In this document: one piece after another, positions 21,097 through 23,378 of the stretch
How the letters are laid out: the number at the start of each line of letters is the position of its first letter
How positions within the stretch are numbered: the first letter of the stretch is position 1
DNA from: an uncultured Paenibacillaceae bacterium
GTDB taxonomy: Bacteria > Bacillota > Bacilli > Aneurinibacillales > Aneurinibacillaceae
Reading direction: 5' to 3'
NCBI GenBank assembly: GCA_937874515.1
Contig: CALNBV010000070.1
Location: forward strand, 1-23,378
DNA: 23,378 nt
Notes under the pieces: model-generated
Seen by the model: the letters and a program-made list of their open reading frames with translations, nothing else
What the model was told of the DNA's origin: nothing
Databases searched by the model: none
Translations under genes and position numbers: made by a program

Positions 21097-23298
21097 TTGG
21101 TTGAACAATTAAACAGGGTACAATTAATTGAAAAAATTGACACCCATCTACGAAAAACAGCCAGACAATTAATTAAATTAAACACACTTCATGAAACATT
21201 AGATTATCTCATTCAGTCATTTTGGAAACAGTTTAAATGTGACTATGTTTCTATTCTTTTAAAAGAAGGAGACTTTTTATTTAATAAGATTAATAAAGGC
21301 GAGAGTACTGAATTTGAGAAAAGATTCCCTATAAAGATTGATTCCATTACAAAACAGTTTTTAGAACGTTCCATTTGCGCCTATGATATCCAGGAAGAAA
21401 CAGAGCGTTGTGAGTTATTAAAAAGTATTGAATCAGAAGGTTTTTCTGTATGGTTTACCGTTCCTATTAAAGAAAGTAACTCTGAAAGTTATGGGGTTTG
21501 TGTCATTGGTTCCCGCAGGAACGTAAAACTGGTACCTGGGGGAAGAAAGTTACTGATCGAATTTGGAAACGATATTGCAGTTGCCCTGGAGTTAGCTCTA
21601 CATAAAGAGAAAGATAAACAGAAAATCAAGGGAATTGAGTGGATAACTGATAATTTATATTTGAGTGACTCAACTGAGAATTTAATTCAGGGAATAGTTG
21701 AACAAGCGGGTAAAGGGACAAATGCTGAATCGGCTTGTATTTATTTGTATGATGAATTGAACCAGTGTTTAGTTTTTCAACTACCGACTTATGGTTCCTT
21801 TGATTTCCCTGGGAAGATTGATATGAGTAATATCGTTCATTTATCTGATATATTCTATATGTTGGAAAAGGAAGGCAGCATAGAACTGACGGTACCTCTT
21901 GTTGTGAATCTAAAAACCATTGGAGTTCTTCACGTTGTTCGAGAGCAGGGTTCTTGTTTTTCTCTTGAGGATTTAAATTATTTGCGGTTGTTGTCTTCCC
22001 GTGTGTCAGTACTCATCGAAAATGCGAGAATCTATCACAGCGAGAAAAAGGATAAAAATAGATTAGAAAAAATGATGGTTCATAATCAAGAGTTAGTCAA
22101 ACAAACGCTGGTAGGAGAAGGTTTCACTGAACTTAATGAAACACTATCCCATCTGTTAAATTGTACCGTTGTTTTCTTAGATCGATTTTTAACACCTATT
22201 TCCTATCATCTGGTCGAAAATGAGGGGGGGACTTTACAGTCTATTCTAGAAGTTTTGGATCAAGAAAAACTTAAGGGAATTTCTAATCAATTAGAACAAT
22301 GGATTGAATTCAAGGGTGAGGATTCCCTGGGAATTTGGAGAGTAGTCAGTGGTAAGGAAGGATTAGGTTTTTTATGTTTGAAAATGAATAAGAAAAAGTT
22401 AGATATGGCTCTACGGTTGACGATTAATCAGGCTCTTATTGTTTATGCCATTCAATTTATTAAACAAAAGCAAGTATTAGAAGTTACTGAACAGGTGAAA
22501 GGGAATTTTTTAGATCAACTGTTTTCAGAAAAAATATTGGATAAAAGAAAAGTATTAGAATACTGTAATATTTTTAACCTTAATCCTTATGAGCGACACA
22601 AAATTGGTGTTTTTTCTATTGATCCTGGTGAGTGGGAGGGTAATAATAATAATTTATTAGATTTTGAAGCGAAGAAAGCAAAAATTACTGATTTACTACG
22701 AGAACAACTTGCCCAATGGGAGCAAAATGTTGTATTAGCCCGAAGGGAAGGAAACTATGTTGTTTTTGTTCCAGAAAAGCTGGAGAAAGAGAGAAATGAA
22801 TATTGGAATAATCTTTATGATCGCATTAAAAATATCATTGGTTTAGAATTTCCTGAAAATGATGTTTATCTTGGGATAAGCTCTACTGCTAATAAGATAG
22901 AAGATTATTATATTAGTTATAAACAAGCAATACAAACTCTTCATATTGTATCTGATCGATTCCCTAAAAAGGGGTTTATGAGTTTTTCTGGTTTAGGATC
23001 CTATACCGTTTTGTATAATATTGAGGACCCCTTCGTGGTAAGAGGGTTCTTCGAGAAATGTTTAAAACCTTTATTAGATTATGGTGATAAAGGAAAGGAT
23101 TTATTTGATACGTTGCGTATTTATCTCAATTGGAATGGAAATTTAAAAGATACAGCTGAATCTTTATTTATTCACAGAAATTCCCTTAAATATCGATTAG
23201 AAAAGATTACTGATCTTTTAGATATAGAAATTACGGATGCGGAAGAACGATTTAACTTAATGCTAGCTTATAAATTATATGATTTATATGATTTATAA
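21097..23298 (+). CDS. GAF-domain PucR/CdaR-type transcriptional regulator
   Basis: A 733-residue regulator. The N-terminal third has two GAF-like sensor domains (about residues 20-170 and 180-315), joined by a helical linker. A central region (about 330-460) and a CdaR/GGDEF-like domain (about 480-610) follow. The C-terminus is the PucR-type helix-turn-helix LRIYLNWNGNLKDTAESLFI with HRNSLKYRLEKI after it, the family's hallmark. Family members activate catabolic genes for purines, sugar acids and amino acids. The frame opens at TTG 21079 without a ribosome binding site; TTG 21097 follows AGGGGTGA by 5 bases and is preferred. It lies 76 bases after the broken globin and ends at a strong terminator, so its targets are elsewhere. 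The ligand of the GAF domains is unknown. Its A+T content is above that of the left-hand genes. Confidence 0.87.
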   Translation: MVEQLNRVQLIEKIDTHLRKTARQLIKLNTLHETLDYLIQSFWKQFKCDYVSILLKEGDFLFNKINKGESTEFEKRFPIKIDSITKQFLERSICAYDIQEETERCELLKSIESEGFSVWFTVPIKESNSESYGVCVIGSRRNVKLVPGGRKLLIEFGNDIAVALELALHKEKDKQKIKGIEWITDNLYLSDSTENLIQGIVEQAGKGTNAESACIYLYDELNQCLVFQLPTYGSFDFPGKIDMSNIVHLSDIFYMLEKEGSIELTVPLVVNLKTIGVLHVVREQGSCFSLEDLNYLRLLSSRVSVLIENARIYHSEKKDKNRLEKMMVHNQELVKQTLVGEGFTELNETLSHLLNCTVVFLDRFLTPISYHLVENEGGTLQSILEVLDQEKLKGISNQLEQWIEFKGEDSLGIWRVVSGKEGLGFLCLKMNKKKLDMALRLTINQALIVYAIQFIKQKQVLEVTEQVKGNFLDQLFSEKILDKRKVLEYCNIFNLNPYERHKIGVFSIDPGEWEGNNNNLLDFEAKKAKITDLLREQLAQWEQNVVLARREGNYVVFVPEKLEKERNEYWNNLYDRIKNIIGLEFPENDVYLGISSTANKIEDYYISYKQAIQTLHIVSDRFPKKGFMSFSGLGSYTVLYNIEDPFVVRGFFEKCLKPLLDYGDKGKDLFDTLRIYLNWNGNLKDTAESLFIHRNSLKYRLEKITDLLDIEITDAEERFNLMLAYKLYDLYDL

Positions 23299-23306
23299 TA
23301 ATTTTT

Positions 23307-23357
23307 AAAAAAGGAATGGTTGTCGAGAGAAAGGGCTCAACACCATTCCTTTTTTTG
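23307..23357 (+). terminator. Terminator after the PucR-type regulator
   Basis: AAAAAAGGAATGGT (23307-23320) pairs with ACCATTCCTTTTTT (from 23342) across a 21-base loop, followed by more Ts. It starts 9 bases after the stop. The remaining bases to 23378 show nothing. Confidence 0.88.
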
Positions 23358-23378
23358 TTCATAGTGAATGAAAAGTAA

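Overview
The window looks like chromosome of a spore-forming, low-to-moderate GC member of the Bacillota (class Bacilli). The first 7 kb keeps the Bacillus-type order prkC-rsgA-rpe-spoVM-rpmB(reversed)-yloU-yloV. SpoVM and a SpoIID-domain protein indicate endospore formation. Ribosome binding sites are strong AGGAGG-type, GTG and TTG starts are common, and the intrinsic terminators are clear. No rRNA, tRNA, CRISPR array, insertion sequence or prophage gene was seen. The genus cannot be fixed from this sequence.

Layout. 1-3536: 5'-truncated PASTA kinase PrkC, ribosome-maturation GTPase RsgA, ribulose-phosphate epimerase, and the 25-residue SpoVM, too short for ordinary gene calling. 3554-6970: rpmB (L28) on the minus strand, divergent from yloU (Asp23), fakA (YloV) and a DegV/FakB-type protein, a likely fatty-acid kinase unit. 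7025-8453: free-methionine-R-sulfoxide reductase and a PIG-L deacetylase. 8452-12124 (minus): UbiB/ABC1-type atypical kinase, SpoIID-domain protein and DUF2306 membrane protein. 12369-13853: an A+T-rich orphan membrane protein, an alpha/beta hydrolase and an arginine-rich small protein. 13978-19157: two-component system followed by an ABC ATPase and a large FtsX-type permease, apparently one operon, with the permease frameshifted. 19158-19481: a 324-base gap with a promoter, a terminator and a dyad. 19482-23357: branched-chain aminotransferase, a broken truncated-hemoglobin gene and a GAF/PucR-type regulator.

How the genes relate. The left third is housekeeping: translation (RsgA, L28), envelope sensing (PrkC), pentose phosphate (Rpe) and exogenous fatty-acid use (FakA plus DegV). 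The two-component system has almost no external sensing loop, so its signal may come through the membrane or its neighbouring ABC transporter; the permease lesion would disable that arm. The most interesting points are: (1) the permease frameshift, cured by removing 7 bases from an imperfect repeat; (2) a globin gene about 41 bases short compared with its family, with its C-terminal half still readable in another frame; (3) a UbiB-type gene whose only well-placed start is ATT; (4) a possible ~150-nt RNA with its own promoter and terminator between the permease and ilvE. No convincing new multi-gene system was found.
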